Of a DNA stretch of 39,755 nt, positions 24,597 through 33,815 are shown one piece after another (position 1 is the stretch's first letter; the number at the start of each line of letters is the position of its first letter). A program made the translations under genes and the position numbers. The notes beneath the pieces were generated by a model. It saw only the letters and a list, made by a program, of their open reading frames with translations, was not told where the DNA came from and searched no databases. Source of the DNA: JALTBU01 sp964410645 (lineage in GTDB: Bacteria; Campylobacterota; Campylobacteria; Campylobacterales; Nautiliaceae); assembly GCA_964410645.1 (NCBI GenBank), contig CAYPHV010000008.1, forward strand, positions 1-39,755, written 5' to 3'.

Positions 24597-27500
24597 ATGA
24601 AAAAAATTATAGAATTTTTTATTAAACATTCCGCTTTTACCCATACATTTTTTTGGGTGTTGATTATAATGTCGGTTATTGCTTATAAAAATATTCCAAA
24701 AGAACTGTTTCCCCCTACAACTCTTGACAAAATATTAATCAGGGGATTTTATCCCGGTGCATCTCCTGAAAATCTTAATAAAATGGCCGTAAGTAAAATA
24801 GAAGATAATATCAAAAATTATCAGGAAGTCTCTTCCATTGAAAGTGTAATAAATAACGGCAGTTTTGTTATTACCGTTGATATAAAACCAGGAAGTAATA
24901 AACTGGAGCTTTTAAGCGACTTTAAAAATGAAATTTCAAGCATTAGAAGAGATTTACCAAGTGATATGGATGAACCGACAGTAACAGTTGCCAAAGAAGC
25001 GTTTCCATTGATGTTTGTTTCTGTTGCAAGCAATAAATTAAATAAAGACCAATTAATAAACGCTGCGGATGATATAAAAGATAAATTGTCCAGGCTCAGA
25101 CATCTAAGCCAGGTTGATATCAGAGGTAAAAGTGATAAAAATATATATTTTATTCTGAATAACGCCAAAATTGAAGCATTGGGACTTAATAAAAATCTAC
25201 TTATAAGTGCACTTTCCAATATAAATTTTATTTTTCCAATAGGTAGAATAGATGGTGTTAAGCGTTATTTTGTTTCTTTTTATCAGATGAAAGCGAAAGA
25301 TTTTAAAAATACGCTTATTAACATAAATAATAAAATTATCAGATTAAACGATATTGCAACAATAAAAAAAGAATACGCAACACCCACTCAAATAGGCAAA
25401 TATGATGGAATCCCAAATATTATCATTGATATAAGAAAAGGTAAAAACGGAGATGCTATTGAGCTTAGCAAAAAAATAAGGGAGATTTTAAAAACATATC
25501 ATAAAAAGCACCCTGAAATAATATTCGGTATTTCCACAGATACCAGCAAATGGGTTAGAAACAGGTTCAATACCGTTGTCAGCAATATTATATTTGGGCT
25601 TATTGTAGTTTTTTTGATTATGTGGCTTTTTTTGAACTGGAGAATTTCTTTTGTTGTTACCATAGGTATTCCTACATCTTTTGCAATAGCTTTGATTACA
25701 CTAAAATATATGCATTATTCCCTTAATCTGCTTTCTATGCTCGGGGCTTTAATTGCTCTTGGAATGATTGTTGACGAGGCAATAGTGGTAGGGGAGAACA
25801 TATATCATCATATGGAAATGGGGAAAAATAAAACAGCTGCCGCGATAGATGGAAGCGTTGAAGTTTTTTGGCCCGTTGTCGCTTCTTCACTGACAACGAT
25901 ACTGGCGTTTTTGCCAATGCTTTTGATAAAAGGAGAAATTGGAATATTTATGAGAATACTTCCTATAATGATCGTGATTTTGATTTTAAGTTCACTTTTT
26001 GAAGCTTTTACTTTTTTACCTCTTCATTCAAAAGAAATTTTAAAGGTGGAACAAAATAAAAAAGAAATTTACTGGGAAAAATTTCGAAGTTTTTATAGAA
26101 AAATTTTAACCTATTTTTTTAAATATCGGCTGTTGGTTTTAGCCTTTTTTTTGGTAATAGTTCCGTTTTTAACGTTTGAAGGGTTTAAGCATTCTGAATT
26201 TCAGCTTTTTCCAAATTTTGATACATCGCAGATATATGTTAACGGTAAGTTTGATTCAAATTTCACCATTGATCAAACTTCAAAAGCGGTAGTGCCGATT
26301 GAGAAAACATTAAAACAGTTTTTAGGACAAAATGTTCAGGGCTTTACAACAATTGTAGGAATGCAGATGAACAACAAAGGCGATATTAATATAGGAGAAA
26401 ATTATTTTCATATATTCGTAGATTTATATGATAAAAAACCTACGGATATTTATAATAAATATCTTGCGCCTGTTTTTCAGCCGATTAAAGTTACCCATCA
26501 AAGTAGAAAATATACAGCAAAAAAACTTGCTTCGTTGATGAATAAAAAATTTAAAAGTTTGAGAATAAACGGATTAAAAGAATTAAATGTAATAGTTCCG
26601 CAGGTTGGAATTGTAAAAAGTGATATTGTTGTTTCTTTTTCAAGCGACAGTCAAAAAAAGATACTTTGGGCGGTAAATTTATTAGAAAAGAAAATGAAAC
26701 GTATAAAAGGCGTTTATAATATTTATAACGATGCAACACTCGGCTCGTATGAATTTAAAATAAAAGTTAATCCTTACGGCCATAAACTTGGGATTAATGA
26801 CGGGAATTTATATAATGTATTAAGAGGTTTTTTCGGTGAAGCGGAATTTGACAAAACATTTGATAAAGACGGAATAACCGAAATAATATTCAAAGATAAA
26901 AACAAAAATTCAATAAACGAGCTTAGGCATTTCAGAATAAATATTCCAAATACACACAAATATATCGAACTTAATAAAATAGCCAATTTTATAATTTACC
27001 GGACGTTTAAAAAAATTCATAAATATAACGGTATAGCGGCTAAAAGTGTTTATGCGACATTAAACAAACATATCATTACGGTTGCCGGTTTTTATAAAAA
27101 AATTGCCCCTGTTTTTAAGGAGATAAAGCAAAAACACATTAAAATATTAATAGGCGGAGCCGCAAAAACTACAAAATCATTTATGAAAGATATAAAAGAA
27201 TCTTTATTTGTGGCCTTACTGCTCATATTCCTGATTTTGGTATTAATGTTTGATTCTGTTGTATTTCCTTTTATTATTATGTCGGTTATCCCGCTTTCTC
27301 TTTTGGGCGTTATTATAGGCAACCGTATTATGCATATGAATATGACTATGCTTGGGATGATAGGGATTGTCGGACTTGCCGGTGTTGTGGTAAACGACGG
27401 AATTGTAATGGTTGATTTTATAAAAAAGGCAAAGAATGTGGAAGAGATGATTTTTTATGCGTCAAGAAGGCTAAGGCCTATACTTTTAACTTCAATTACA

Positions 27501-27674
27501 ACATTTTTTGGGCTTTTTACATTAATGTTTTTTCCGTATGGACAATCTGCCATACTTCAGCCTCTGGCTATTGCCCTTGGTTTTGGACTTTTATGGGGAA
27601 CACTTTTAAATCTTTTTTATCTGCCGGTATTTTATTATATTTTAAATAAAAAAAAGATTAAAGGGGTAACTTGA
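24597..27674 (+). CDS. RND-family efflux transporter permease (AcrB/HAE1-like)
   Basis: 1025 residues in the standard RND layout: first membrane helix at about 13-31, large periplasmic loop, a helix bundle at about 335-460, second loop, and a final helix bundle from about 865. TM4 carries LGMIVDEAIVVGEN, where the usual Asp-Asp proton pair reads Asp-Glu. TM10 has GLAGVVVNDGIVMVDFI. It exports drugs, detergents or other small molecules using the proton gradient. No membrane-fusion or outer-membrane partner gene lies beside it, so these must be elsewhere or the pump works alone. The 3' end overlaps mtaB by four bases. Confidence 0.88.
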   Translation: MKKIIEFFIKHSAFTHTFFWVLIIMSVIAYKNIPKELFPPTTLDKILIRGFYPGASPENLNKMAVSKIEDNIKNYQEVSSIESVINNGSFVITVDIKPGSNKLELLSDFKNEISSIRRDLPSDMDEPTVTVAKEAFPLMFVSVASNKLNKDQLINAADDIKDKLSRLRHLSQVDIRGKSDKNIYFILNNAKIEALGLNKNLLISALSNINFIFPIGRIDGVKRYFVSFYQMKAKDFKNTLININNKIIRLNDIATIKKEYATPTQIGKYDGIPNIIIDIRKGKNGDAIELSKKIREILKTYHKKHPEIIFGISTDTSKWVRNRFNTVVSNIIFGLIVVFLIMWLFLNWRISFVVTIGIPTSFAIALITLKYMHYSLNLLSMLGALIALGMIVDEAIVVGENIYHHMEMGKNKTAAAIDGSVEVFWPVVASSLTTILAFLPMLLIKGEIGIFMRILPIMIVILILSSLFEAFTFLPLHSKEILKVEQNKKEIYWEKFRSFYRKILTYFFKYRLLVLAFFLVIVPFLTFEGFKHSEFQLFPNFDTSQIYVNGKFDSNFTIDQTSKAVVPIEKTLKQFLGQNVQGFTTIVGMQMNNKGDINIGENYFHIFVDLYDKKPTDIYNKYLAPVFQPIKVTHQSRKYTAKKLASLMNKKFKSLRINGLKELNVIVPQVGIVKSDIVVSFSSDSQKKILWAVNLLEKKMKRIKGVYNIYNDATLGSYEFKIKVNPYGHKLGINDGNLYNVLRGFFGEAEFDKTFDKDGITEIIFKDKNKNSINELRHFRINIPNTHKYIELNKIANFIIYRTFKKIHKYNGIAAKSVYATLNKHIITVAGFYKKIAPVFKEIKQKHIKILIGGAAKTTKSFMKDIKESLFVALLLIFLILVLMFDSVVFPFIIMSVIPLSLLGVIIGNRIMHMNMTMLGMIGIVGLAGVVVNDGIVMVDFIKKAKNVEEMIFYASRRLRPILLTSITTFFGLFTLMFFPYGQSAILQPLAIALGFGLLWGTLLNLFYLPVFYYILNKKKIKGVT

Positions 27675-28882
27675 AAATTTTTTTTAAAACATTCGGATGC
27701 AGGAGTAACATTTTTGATACGGAGCTTATGAAAAACTGTGTAAAAAAAATAGCAAAAAATGAAGAAGAGGCGGATATTATTGTTGTAAATTCATGCACTG
27801 TTACCAATTTTGCCGATAGAGATGTCAAAAAATATATAAATAAATGGAGTAATAAAAGAATAATACTAACCGGATGCGGTGCATATACCATTGGACAAAA
27901 ACTTTTTGAAGAAAAAAAAGTAGATGCGGTATTGGGACATAAATATAAAGAAGAAATAGATAAATATCTGGATTTTAGAGGGGTTAAATTAGGCGATTTT
28001 AATTTTGTCAATAAAAAAACCCTAAAACATATTTATAGAACGAAAGCATTTATAAAAATTCAGGAAGGCTGTGATTTTGACTGTGCTTACTGTATATTGC
28101 CAAAAGTAAGGGGGCATTCGAGAAGTATTCCGGAAAATATTATCATTGATGAAATAAAATATTTGGCAGATCAGGGAGTTAGCGAATTTGTGTTAAGCGG
28201 TATCAATATGGGAAGTTACGGTAAAGACACCAATACCTCTTTGGTTAGTCTTATACAGAAAATGATTGAAATAAAAGGTGTTAAGAGAATTAGGCTCGGA
28301 AGCTTGGAACCCAGTCAAATACAAAATGAACTTATCGATTTGGTCGATGAAGGAAAGCTTGAAAGACATTTTCATATAGCCCTTCAGCATACTTCTTCTA
28401 GGATGCTAAGAATTATGAAAAGAAGAAACAGAGTAAAACAGACACTTGAACTATTTCAAAAAATAGCAGATAAAAACATTGCTTTGGGAACGGATTTTAT
28501 TGTAGGCCATCCTGGTGAAAGCGATGAAATTTGGAATGAAGCTTTGGAAAATTTCAAAAAATATCCGCTTACGCATATTCATATATTTAGATTTACTCCA
28601 AGAAATGGTACTTTGAGCAGTACGATGAAACAAGACGTAAGAGGAGATGTGGCAAAGAAAAGATCCAAAATATTGAAAAATATTGTTAAGGAACAAAATT
28701 ATAAATTTAGAAAGAAAAATCAAAAAAGGCCTCTTTTGGTCCATATTGAAGAGGGAAAAAACGGAAAAATTTTTGGATATGACGAATTTTATAATAAAAT
28801 GCAATTACCAAATAAATATTCAAAAGGGGAGTGGGTGAAAGTGGAAAAATATGATGTTGGAGATATCAATGTTGCAAAATAA
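27671..28882 (+). CDS. mtaB: tRNA t6A37 methylthiotransferase MtaB
   Basis: 403 residues from a TTG overlapping the RND stop. The UPF0004 domain holds three cysteines (TFGCRSN, NSCTVTN, TGCGAYT) for one Fe-S cluster. The radical SAM domain holds CDFDCAYC for the other, followed by SGINMGSYG and HIALQHTSSRMLRIMKR. A TRAM-like tail follows. MtaB adds a methylthio group to t6A at position 37 of tRNAs reading ANN codons. It shares this target base with TcdA (33165-33815). GTAA spacing and coupling point to one operon with the pump and the FtsH-like gene. Confidence 0.93.
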   Translation: MKIFFKTFGCRSNIFDTELMKNCVKKIAKNEEEADIIVVNSCTVTNFADRDVKKYINKWSNKRIILTGCGAYTIGQKLFEEKKVDAVLGHKYKEEIDKYLDFRGVKLGDFNFVNKKTLKHIYRTKAFIKIQEGCDFDCAYCILPKVRGHSRSIPENIIIDEIKYLADQGVSEFVLSGINMGSYGKDTNTSLVSLIQKMIEIKGVKRIRLGSLEPSQIQNELIDLVDEGKLERHFHIALQHTSSRMLRIMKRRNRVKQTLELFQKIADKNIALGTDFIVGHPGESDEIWNEALENFKKYPLTHIHIFRFTPRNGTLSSTMKQDVRGDVAKKRSKILKNIVKEQNYKFRKKNQKRPLLVHIEEGKNGKIFGYDEFYNKMQLPNKYSKGEWVKVEKYDVGDINVAK

Positions 28883-30353
28883 AAAGAAAAAAAATATTTT
28901 GATAATCAGTATAGTTTTAGGAATTTTGTTTATTCTTTTAATATTTGCAGGATTTAAAAGCGGATTAAATACAAATATGTTAATGTCTCAAATAATAGCG
29001 GCTTTAATTGTTTTTGGATTTTTTATATTTTTTATACTGGTTTTAAAAAAAATATCTCCCGTTCCTCAAGTACCTCAGCAGGTTCAGGTGGAAATGAATA
29101 CAGGAATAGAAAAAGATTTTGTAATCCGTCCCAGCAGCTCGAATGTAACATTTAAAGATGTCGCCGGAATCAGCGAAGTCAAAGAAGAATTAACTGAAAT
29201 TATAGATTTTTTGAAAAATCCTGAAAAATACAGAAGTTTTGGTATTAATCTTCCCAAAGGAGTACTGCTTATAGGTCCTCCGGGAGTTGGTAAAACATTA
29301 ATTGCAAAAGCTTTGGCGGGAGAAGCAGGAGTTCCGTTTTTTTATCAAAGCGGAAGCGGATTTGTTCAAATGTATGTCGGAGTCGGTGCGAAAAGAGTTA
29401 GGGATTTATTCAGTAAGGCAAAAGCAACTGCTCCGAGTATTGTTTTTATTGATGAAATAGACGCAATAGGCAAAGCCAGGGGAAATTTAAGAAACGATGA
29501 AAGAGAAGCTACTCTTAACCAGCTTTTAACAGAGATGGACGGATTTGAAGAAAGCGAGGGTGTTTTAGTAATTGGAGCCACCAATAAAGTTGAGCTGTTG
29601 GATGAGGCCTTGTTGCGTCCGGGCAGATTTGACAGAAGAGTTTTTGTAGAACTACCAGGGCTTAATGACAGAATAGAAATTTTAAAAGTTCATTTAAAAA
29701 ACAAGCCCTTTAAAGGTAAATTGGAAAATATTGCAAAAATAACTGTGGGATTTTCAGGAGCCGCACTTGCAAGCCTTGTCAATGAAGCGAGTATTTATGC
29801 CTTAAAACAAAATAAACCTTATGTAGAAGAAGATGACTTTTATGCCGTGAAAGATAAAGTATTGATAGGCAAAAAAAGATTAAACACATATTCTCCCAAA
29901 GAAAAAGAAATTTTGTGTTATTATCAGGCGGCGAAAGCCGTTATAGCGTATTGGCTCGGTGTTGATTTTGAAAGAATTTCATTGGTAAAAGACGATTTTA
30001 AACAGGAAGATAAAGAAATTATTTCAAGAACGGAACTAACAAGTAAAATTGAAACATATTTAGCTGGCAGGGTTGCGGTAAAGGATAAATTTAATGAAAA
30101 ATTTTCCAATGCCCACAAGGATTTAAAGAAAGCGAGGGAAATAGCTTTTTCTATGATTCGAGAGTATGGTATGGGCGATAATATTTTGGGAGATGAAAAT
30201 GAAGTTGGCAGCATACTTGAAACAGCATACAACGAAACAAAAGTTTTATACACAAGCAATAAAAATCTAATTAATAAAGTTTATGAAAAAATGTTAAAAG
30301 ACGAAATCATACATAAAGAAGATATGGAAAAAATAAAAAATGAAATTTTTTAG
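28869..30353 (+). CDS. FtsH-like AAA+ protein lacking the protease zinc motif
   Basis: About 494 residues from ATG 28869, chosen because GGAG lies six bases upstream; the frame opens earlier at 28851. Two membrane helices (about 9-28 and 40-60) lead to an FtsH AAA domain with GPPGVGKT (137-144), IVFIDEIDAIG (191-201) and an intact SRH ending LRPGRFDRR. The C-terminal peptidase-like domain remains but HEAGH reads YQAAK (352-356), so both His ligands and the Glu are gone; the later Asp (HKDLKKAREIA) is kept. The likely role is ATP-driven unfolding or extraction of membrane proteins, perhaps in mixed rings with a real FtsH elsewhere. It overlaps mtaB and bioV. Confidence 0.85.
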   Translation: MLQNKKKKNILIISIVLGILFILLIFAGFKSGLNTNMLMSQIIAALIVFGFFIFFILVLKKISPVPQVPQQVQVEMNTGIEKDFVIRPSSSNVTFKDVAGISEVKEELTEIIDFLKNPEKYRSFGINLPKGVLLIGPPGVGKTLIAKALAGEAGVPFFYQSGSGFVQMYVGVGAKRVRDLFSKAKATAPSIVFIDEIDAIGKARGNLRNDEREATLNQLLTEMDGFEESEGVLVIGATNKVELLDEALLRPGRFDRRVFVELPGLNDRIEILKVHLKNKPFKGKLENIAKITVGFSGAALASLVNEASIYALKQNKPYVEEDDFYAVKDKVLIGKKRLNTYSPKEKEILCYYQAAKAVIAYWLGVDFERISLVKDDFKQEDKEIISRTELTSKIETYLAGRVAVKDKFNEKFSNAHKDLKKAREIAFSMIREYGMGDNILGDENEVGSILETAYNETKVLYTSNKNLINKVYEKMLKDEIIHKEDMEKIKNEIF

Positions 30354-30846
30354 TGGTTTTTGCTTATATGGTGAAAAATTTTTTTTTAATGATTTTATTG
30401 AAGAAAATGAATTTACGGTGTCAGGATTTAGTTACGGGGCACAAAAAGCATTGGATTTTGTTCTAAATTCAAAAACAAGAATAGATAAACTTAAACTTTT
30501 TTCGCCTGCTTTTTTTAATACAAATAAAAAATTTATTCAATTAAATATAAAGGCTTTCGAAAAAGATAAAATAAGTTATATTGAAAAATTTTTAACTAAA
30601 GCCGGAATAGATAAAATGAAAACGGAAAATGAAAAATGGAAAATTGATTATAGCTGTGATAAAAAAGAATTGGAAAAATTGTTTACGTTTGACTGGAAAA
30701 AAATAAAGAAAATAAAAAATATCAAAATAGAGGTTTTTGTAGGTGAATATGATAAAATCATTTGTGTGAAAAAAGCTTATGAATTTTTCAAAGAATATGC
30801 AAATGTTTATTTAATAAAAAAAGCAAACCATTTTTTAAGGAGTTAG
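30340..30846 (+). CDS. bioV: Pimeloyl-ACP methyl ester esterase BioV
   Basis: 168 residues of a small alpha/beta hydrolase. The start MKFFSGFCLYGE is BioV-like. The nucleophile is Ser31 in GFSYGA; likely partners are Asp138 (GEYDKI) and His164 (ANHFL). BioV, described in Helicobacter, removes the methyl ester from pimeloyl-ACP to end the BioC-type route to the biotin precursor, replacing BioH. It overlaps the FtsH-like gene by 14 bases. No other bio gene is in the window. Assignment rests on family likeness, not on a search. Confidence 0.78.
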   Translation: MKFFSGFCLYGEKFFFNDFIEENEFTVSGFSYGAQKALDFVLNSKTRIDKLKLFSPAFFNTNKKFIQLNIKAFEKDKISYIEKFLTKAGIDKMKTENEKWKIDYSCDKKELEKLFTFDWKKIKKIKNIKIEVFVGEYDKIICVKKAYEFFKEYANVYLIKKANHFLRS

Positions 30847-30847
30847 A

Positions 30848-31978
30848 TTGCAGCGGAGAAAGAAAACTTGTAGATTTTTAGAAATGTTTTTTGATTATTG
30901 GGATATTATTGTAGGTTTTTTCGCGTTCTTTCTGGCTATTTTTTTTCATATGCATTCGCATATTGTGATATCTACTGTTTTTGCGGCTATCGGTATAGGC
31001 AGTTTAGCTGTTACAATTTCTGAAATAGCAGAAATTTTGGCTGAGAGAATAGGGGAGCCTTATGGTAGTTTGATTTTAACTTTTTCTTCAGTGCTTGTAG
31101 AAATCATTATTTTATTTATGGTTGTTCTTGAAGCAAGGCACCATCCAAGTGTCATAGAAACAGTAAAAAACGGCATTGTTTCCACTGTAATAGTTGATCT
31201 GAATGCTCTTTTGGGACTTGCAGTATTTGTAGGTGGGCTTAATTTTAAAGAGCAGGAGCATAATGAAGATACATCTGCCAGCTATACCACTGTTTTATTT
31301 GTAGCTGTTGCTATGCTTTTGGTTCCTACTGCAATTTCACTTCATTCCTCTCACAGTGCCCTTGTAAAAGCCAGTGTTATAACCGCAGTTTTATTATTTG
31401 TTTATTATTTGTTTATTTTCAAATTCCAAACGGGTACGCATGTGCATTTTTTCAAATTTAAAAAAAGAAGCAGGGTAAAAAGATATCTTAAAGAAGATGA
31501 AGATGATAATTATTTTTTTGATAAAAAATCTAATTTATTTTTAATGGTTTTTTTATTATGTTTGCTGATTATTATAGGAATTCTTTCTGAAATTTTTGCA
31601 GATGACGGTGTGGTGGTGTTTAAGAAATTTGGTTTGACAACCGGATTTGTAGGTATTCTTATAGCTTTCGTAACAGCTGCGCCGGAACTTTTTACGGCAA
31701 TAAAAGCTGCTAAAAACGATGAAATGCAAAGAGTTATTAATATTGCTATGGGTGCAAGCACTGTTTCAATACTTTTAACGGTGCCTATTTTAATATTTTT
31801 ATCTCTTATTGCAGGTATTGAACTTACACTTAATTTTACAGCTTTGCAAGTAGGGGCGTTGATAATTACTATTTTGCTCGTCTGGAAAACAACAGAAAAC
31901 GGTGAAACAAATTATCTTGAAGGTCTTTCACACTTGATGATATTTATAAGCTATGCTGTTATAGCAATTCTTTACTAA
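30848..31978 (+). CDS. Ca2+/H+ antiporter family protein (CaCA, ChaA-like)
   Basis: 376 residues from a TTG with AAGGAG five bases upstream. About ten membrane helices carry two inverted alpha repeats: AERIGEPYGSLILTFSSVLV with VEIIIL, and TAAPELFTAIKAAKNDEMQR with INIAMGASTVS. These are the signature of the ChaA/y4hA branch of cation exchangers. It should export Ca2+ (or Na+/K+) in exchange for protons across the inner membrane. A His/acid-rich loop (HVHFFKFKKRSRVKRYL, then EDEDD) lies between the halves. It is the last gene of its run; no terminator hairpin is visible after it. Confidence 0.85.
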   Translation: MQRRKKTCRFLEMFFDYWDIIVGFFAFFLAIFFHMHSHIVISTVFAAIGIGSLAVTISEIAEILAERIGEPYGSLILTFSSVLVEIIILFMVVLEARHHPSVIETVKNGIVSTVIVDLNALLGLAVFVGGLNFKEQEHNEDTSASYTTVLFVAVAMLLVPTAISLHSSHSALVKASVITAVLLFVYYLFIFKFQTGTHVHFFKFKKRSRVKRYLKEDEDDNYFFDKKSNLFLMVFLLCLLIIIGILSEIFADDGVVVFKKFGLTTGFVGILIAFVTAAPELFTAIKAAKNDEMQRVINIAMGASTVSILLTVPILIFLSLIAGIELTLNFTALQVGALIITILLVWKTTENGETNYLEGLSHLMIFISYAVIAILY

Positions 31979-31983
31979 TTTAC

Positions 31984-32032
31984 ACATTTTTTATTCTATT
32001 TTAGTTTTTACTACATTTTTTATTGTATTTAA
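31984..32032 (+). repeat. Two 20-bp direct repeats upstream of the TRAP binding protein gene
   Basis: ACATTTTTTATT[C/G]TATTT[T/A]A occurs at 31984-32003 and 32013-32032 (18 of 20 matches), 29 bases apart start to start. They fill most of the 97-base gap before the gene, so they may be binding sites for a regulator. A clear -10 is not obvious; TTAGTTTTTACT lies between them. Confidence 0.6.
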
Positions 32033-32075
32033 AGATTAAAAGTAATAAACTTAGAAAAAATAAAAAGGAGTGTAG

Positions 32076-33164
32076 ATGAATAGAAGAAAATTTCTTAAAA
32101 CCACTGCTGTAGGTGGAATGGCAACAGCTGCTTTTACAACTAATCTTTATGCTAAAAGTACGAAAACATTAAAAGTATGTCTTTCATGGCCAAAAACATT
32201 GCCTATTATGGGTGAAGGTGCTTTATGGTTTGGAAAAAGGGTAAATGAACTCAGCGGAGGAAGCTTGAAAGTGGAAATTTACAGTTCCAATCAATTGGTT
32301 CCGGCACTTGGAGTGTTTGATGCCTGTTCAAGAGGTTTGATTGACGGATTTCACTCAGGTCCATATTACTGGAAGGGTAAAAATATGGCATTTGCTCTTT
32401 TTAGTTCTTTTCCTTTTGGAATGGTTGAGGATGAACTTGAGCCTTGGCTTGATTTTGCAGGCGGAATGGATTTATGGAGGAATTTGTATGCGAAATATAA
32501 TTTAATGCCGTTTAAAGGTGGAAATACCGGAAATCAAATGGGTGGATGGTTTAGAAAGCCTATTAATTCTTTAGCCGATATGAAAGGGCTTAAAATGAGA
32601 ATTCCAGGTCTTGGCGGTGAAGTTATGACAAGACTTGGTGTTAAAACAGTTAATATTCCAGGAGGTGAAATTTATACAGCACTTGGCAGAGGTGTGATTG
32701 ATGCGACAGAATGGGTGGGACCAAGCCTTGATTTGATCATGGGATTTCAAAAAGTTACAAAATATTATTATACAGGCTGGCATGAACCCGGAAGTCTTCT
32801 TGAACTTACATTTAATAAGAGAATGTATGATCATCTTCCAAAAGAGCATCAGGCTATTCTTGAAGCGGCAACAAAAGAAACACATGCAAGAATATCCTCA
32901 GAGTTTCAATATCAGAATGCTATTAAATTTCAAGACCTTCTTAATGGTAAATATGATGTCAAACTTGCTAATTTCCCTGATGATGTTAAAAAAGCCGCTA
33001 AAAAAGCTACTCAAAATATGCTTAATGAATATGCAAATAAATATAAAGATTTTGCAAAAGTTTACGATAATGTGAAATCATTTTTCCCAAAAGCCAGAAA
33101 ATGGACAGATACTCTTCCAAAATGGTATCTTGATACAAGAGACAGCGGTTTTATTGTAGACTAA
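32076..33164 (+). CDS. TRAP transporter substrate-binding protein, DctP/TakP-like
   Basis: 362 residues. A Tat-type leader (MNRRKFLKTTAVGGMATAAF, cut after NLYA) marks a periplasmic protein exported folded. The DctP fold shows SWPKTLPIMGEGALWFGKRV, MKGLKMRIPGLGGEVMTRLG and GEIYTALGRGVIDATEWVGP, then YYTGWHEPGSLLEL. The IDATEW...GWHEPG pattern is that of the TakP branch, which binds 2-oxo acids or lactate, often with a metal. The membrane parts DctQ and DctM are not in the window. A GGAG ribosome site and a private upstream region suggest separate control. It abuts tcdA tail-to-tail. Confidence 0.88.
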   Translation: MNRRKFLKTTAVGGMATAAFTTNLYAKSTKTLKVCLSWPKTLPIMGEGALWFGKRVNELSGGSLKVEIYSSNQLVPALGVFDACSRGLIDGFHSGPYYWKGKNMAFALFSSFPFGMVEDELEPWLDFAGGMDLWRNLYAKYNLMPFKGGNTGNQMGGWFRKPINSLADMKGLKMRIPGLGGEVMTRLGVKTVNIPGGEIYTALGRGVIDATEWVGPSLDLIMGFQKVTKYYYTGWHEPGSLLELTFNKRMYDHLPKEHQAILEAATKETHARISSEFQYQNAIKFQDLLNGKYDVKLANFPDDVKKAAKKATQNMLNEYANKYKDFAKVYDNVKSFFPKARKWTDTLPKWYLDTRDSGFIVD

Positions 33165-33815
33165 TTAAACAAAATCTTTTAATACTTCGCTGCAGAGGGC
33201 GAATCCAAACGCCCCTGTAACACCTATAAAACTTCCCATATCGCAAATAAGCGGTTTTTCCAGTGAATAAACTACTTTAAAATTTTTGTTAAAATCTTCT
33301 TTTTTTAATATATTTCTTATTTTTTTTGCAAAAGGATCTGTTTGTGTTTCCCAGATATTTGATATCCTTATTTTTGTAGGGTCGATTCTTTTTGCCGCTC
33401 CCATAGAAGAAATTATTTTAGGGTATGCTTTTAAAATTAGGGCTGTTTTTGCTTTTATATCATCTATGGCATCTATGATTATGTCAAATTTATCAATATT
33501 GATTTCCTTAATATTTTGAGGCGTTAATTTTAAATTTATAGGTTTAATTCCGGGATATATTTTTTCTAGTACATAAACTTTTTTTTCATTTATATGATTA
33601 CTTCCTATTTGTCTATTTTGATTTGTTTCATCAAAAACATCATAATCAATAATTGTTATGTTTTTTACTCCCGACCGGTATAAACAATCCAGCGCGTATC
33701 CTCCGACACCCCCGACACCGCATATTAAAATATTTATTTTTTTAAGATTATCAAATTTAGAAAAAATTTTTCTGCATTTGTCATATTTCAATTTAATATC
33801 TTTATTCGTCTGCAT
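33165..33815 (-). CDS. tcdA: tRNA threonylcarbamoyladenosine dehydratase TcdA (ThiF/E1-like)
   Basis: 216 residues of the ThiF/HesA fold. The nucleotide loop is ICGVGGVGGYALDCLYRSGV, the next acidic strand is TIIDYDVFDETNQNRQIG, and DAIDDIKAKTALI follows. The C-terminus (LICDMGSFIGVTGAFGFAL) is TcdA/CsdL-like. TcdA uses ATP to turn t6A into its cyclic form (ct6A) at tRNA position 37. The adenylating fold is sure; the tRNA substrate is inferred from the family. It follows surE, overlapping it by 14 bases, and meets the TRAP gene with no intervening base. Confidence 0.83.
   Translation of the reverse strand: MQTNKDIKLKYDKCRKIFSKFDNLKKINILICGVGGVGGYALDCLYRSGVKNITIIDYDVFDETNQNRQIGSNHINEKKVYVLEKIYPGIKPINLKLTPQNIKEINIDKFDIIIDAIDDIKAKTALILKAYPKIISSMGAAKRIDPTKIRISNIWETQTDPFAKKIRNILKKEDFNKNFKVVYSLEKPLICDMGSFIGVTGAFGFALCSEVLKDFV

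Noticed and set aside
31979..32075. Possible CRISPR-like or larger repeat array
   Set aside because: Only two imperfect copies in 50 bases; no spacer-repeat pattern and no cas genes in the window.
32571..32885. Antisense frame inside the TRAP gene
   Set aside because: Cys/His-rich low-quality protein typical of a shadow frame; the TRAP gene on the other strand is clear.
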